Positions 61,529 through 64,000 of a stretch of DNA of 64,000 nt are shown here, one piece after another. The stretch is taken from assembly GCF_051020975.1 (NCBI RefSeq), contig NW_027478158.1, forward strand, positions 11,284,001-11,348,000, given 5' to 3'. The number at the start of each line of letters is the position of its first letter. The first letter of the stretch is position 1. The position numbers were made by a program, and so were the translations under genes. The stretch comes from Osmia lignaria lignaria. Lineage: Eukaryota; Arthropoda; Insecta; Hymenoptera; Megachilidae. The notes below the pieces were generated by a model, which saw only the letters and a list, made by a program, of their open reading frames with translations, was not told the origin of the DNA and ran no database searches.

Positions 61529-64000
61529 TTGCAGATTTATCTCAAGGGAAGGGGCCTGACGGACATATTTCGAGATATTTCTTCTTCTTGTTGTTCTTCT
61601 TCTGCACAGCTAAGCTGGAAGTGGCATTTGCGGCTCGCACTAGTGCAGAGTTATCTCAAAGAAAGGGGCCACGGTGTTTCTGTATCTCTATTATGTTGGT
61701 GCGGCTTCGGAACTTTTAAATATCTCGATATATCTCGAAAACTACGCTTCTGATCAAAAAATATCATAGAATATAAATTGTAGGAAACATAATTCTCTAC
61801 AAAAAAGGTGTCTTAACATTTTGCCATAGCTCGCTTCGTTTCCGAGATATTTGCAGATATATCTCAAGGGAAGGGGCCTGACGGACATATTTCGAGATAT
61901 TTCTTCTTCTTGTTGTTCTTCTTCTGCACAGCTAAGCTGGAAGTGGCATTTACAGCTCGCAATAGTGCAGAGTTATCTCAAAGAAAGGGGCCACGGTGTT
62001 TCTGTATCTCTATTATGTTGGTGCGGCTTCGGAACTTTTAAATATCTTGATATATCTCGTGAACTACGCATCTGATCAAAAAATATCATAGAAGATAAAA
62101 AGTAGGAAACTTAATTCTCTACAAAAAAGGTCTCTAAACATTTTGCCATAGCTCGCTTCGTTTCCGAGATATTTGCAGATTTATCTCAAGGGAAGGGGCC
62201 TGACGGACATATTTCGAGATATTTCTTCTTCTTGTTGTTCTTCTTCTGCACAGCTAAGCTGGAAGTGGCATTTGCGGCTCGCACTAGTGCAGAGTTATCT
62301 CAAAGAAAGGGGCCACGGTGTTTCTGTATCTCTATTATGTTGGTGCGGCTTCGGAACTTTTAAATATCTTGATATATCTCGAGAACTACGCATCTGATCA
62401 AAAAATATCATAGAAGATAAAAAGTAGGAAACTTAATTCTCTACAAAAAAGGTCTCTTAACATTTTGCCATAGCTCGCTTCGTTTCCGAGATATTTGCAG
62501 ATTTATCTCAAGGGAAGGGGCCTGACGGACATATTTCGAGATATTTCTTCTTCTTGTTGTTCTTCTTCTGCACAGCTAAGCTGGAAGTGGCATTTGCGGC
62601 TCGCACTAGTGCAGAGTTATCTCAAAGAAAGGGGCCACGGTGTTTCTGTATCTCTATTATGTTGGTGCGGCTTCGGAACTTTTAAATATCTCGATATATC
62701 TCGAAAACTACGCTTCTGATCAAAAAATATCATAGAATATAAATTGTAGGAAACATAATTCTCTACAAAAAAGGTGTCTTAACATTTTGCCATAGCTCGC
62801 TTCGTTTCCGACATATTTGCAGATATATCTCAAGGGAAGGGGCCTGACGGACATATTTCGAGATATTTCTTCTTCTTGTTGTTCTTCTTCTGCACAGCTA
62901 AGCTGGAAGTGGCATTTACAGCTCGCAATAGTGCAGAGTTATCTCAAAGAAAGGGGCCACGGTGTTTCTGTATCTCTATTATGTTGGTGCGGCTTCGGAA
63001 CTTTTAAATATCTTGATATATCTCGAGAACTACGCATCTGATCAAAAAATATCATAGAAGATAAAAAGTAGGAAACTTAATTCTCTACAAAAAAGGTCTC
63101 TTAACATTTTGCCATAGCTCGCTTCGTTTCCGAGATATTTGCAGATTCATCTCAAGGGAAGGGGCCTGACGGACATATTTCGAGATATTTCTTCTTCTTG
63201 TTGTTCTTCTTCTGCACAGCTAAGCTGGAAGTGGCATTTGCGGCTCGCACTAGTGCAGAGTTATCTCAAAGAAAGGGGCCACGGTGTTTCTGTATCTCTA
63301 TTATGTTGGTGCGGCTTCGGAACTTTTAAATATCTTGATATATCTCGAGAACTACGCATCTGATCAAAAAATATCATAGAAGATAAAAAGTAGGAAACTT
63401 AATTCTCTACAAAAAACGTCTCTTAACATTTTGCCATAGCTCGCTTCGTTTCCGAGATATTTGCAGATTTATCTCAAGGGAAGGGGCCTGACGGACATAT
63501 TTCGAGATATTTCTTCTTCTTGTTGTTCTTCTTCTGCACAGCTAAGCTGGAAGTGGCATTTGCGGCTCGCACTAGTGCAGAGTTATCTCAAAGAAAGGGG
63601 CCACGGTGTTTCTGTATCTCTATTATGTTGGTGCGGCTTCGGAACTTTTAAATATCTCGATATATCTCGAAAACTACGCTTCTGATCAAAAAATATCATA
63701 GAGCGTAAATTGTAGGAAACAGAATTCTCTACAAAAAAGGTCTCTTAACATTTTGCCATAGCTCGCTTCGTTTCCGAGATATTTGCAGATATATCTCAAG
63801 GGAAGGGGCCTGACGGACATATTTCGAGATATTTCTTCTTCTTGTTGTTCTTCTTCTGCACAGCTAAGCTGGAAGTGGCATTTGCGGCTCGCACTAGTGC
63901 AGAGTTATCTCAAAGAAAAGGGCCACGGTGTTTCTGTATCTCTATTATGTTGGTGCGGCTTCGGAACTTTTAAATATCTTGATATATCTCGAGAACTACG
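61529..64000. repeat. Trimeric HOR, 966 bp, running off the window
   Basis: Monomers at 61529, 62495 and 63461 are equivalent (CGGCTCGCACTAG with CTCGAAAAC). The first two share AGAATATAAATTG and AAAAAGGTGTCTTAAC exactly 966 bp apart. The third has AGAGCGTAAATTG instead. The last monomer is cut by the window end. Confidence 0.75.

Larger units (their letters stand above)
48306..64000. repeat. 322-bp tandem satellite array, right arm
   Basis: The array continues here after the retrotransposon, about 49 copies, running off the window edge. The first full monomer starts at 48327 (TTGCAG). The partial left monomer 41201-41501 (301 bp) plus 48306-48326 (21 bp) totals exactly 322 bp, so both arms were one array. 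Types A and B are mixed, and this arm is dominated by a 1932-bp six-monomer unit. No gene is seen in it. Confidence 0.98.

Overview
The window is a eukaryotic, almost certainly animal (most likely arthropod), satellite-DNA block with one young LTR retrotransposon inserted in it. BEL/Pao elements are known from metazoans, and this architecture is typical of insects. I cannot name the species. No host single-copy gene, tRNA or rRNA is visible.

Layout: (1) 1-41501 is an uninterrupted head-to-tail array of a 322-bp monomer, about 129 copies. (2) 41502-48300 is a complete 6799-bp BEL/Pao retrotransposon on the minus strand, flanked by a 5-bp target duplication CATAG. (3) 48306-64000 is the same array resuming in exact register, about 49 copies. 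Removing the element plus one CATAG restores a monomer of exactly 322 bp.

The satellite is organised into local higher-order repeats (HORs): a trimer (966 bp) at 11908-14806, a 7-mer (2253 bp) at 18992-31500, 6-mers (1932 bp) at 32510-36373 and 49293-59900, a dimer (644 bp) at 60241-61528 and a trimer at 61529-64000. There are also long-range duplications 13 and 26 monomers apart, and chimeric monomers at points where an HOR lost one unit, as expected from unequal exchange. Each monomer contains an internal imperfect 31-bp duplication 114 bp apart, a TTC-rich pyrimidine tract and repeated CGAGATATTT / AAATATCTCG dyad arms. The open frames of about 74 codons in each monomer begin at TTG, not ATG, and I do not regard them as genes.

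The retrotransposon reads from 48300 down to 41502: 5' LTR, a primer-binding site matching the 3' end of tRNA-Tyr, gag (DUF1759-type capsid region and three zinc knuckles), then pol (aspartic protease, reverse transcriptase, RNase H, H2C2/DDE integrase, DUF5641), a short polypurine stretch and the 3' LTR. The two 609-bp LTRs differ at one base, so insertion was recent. Gag and pol are in one frame separated by a single TAA. A second in-frame TAA splits the C-terminal DUF5641 domain. The first could be a programmed readthrough point or a lesion; the second looks like a lesion. There is no env gene.
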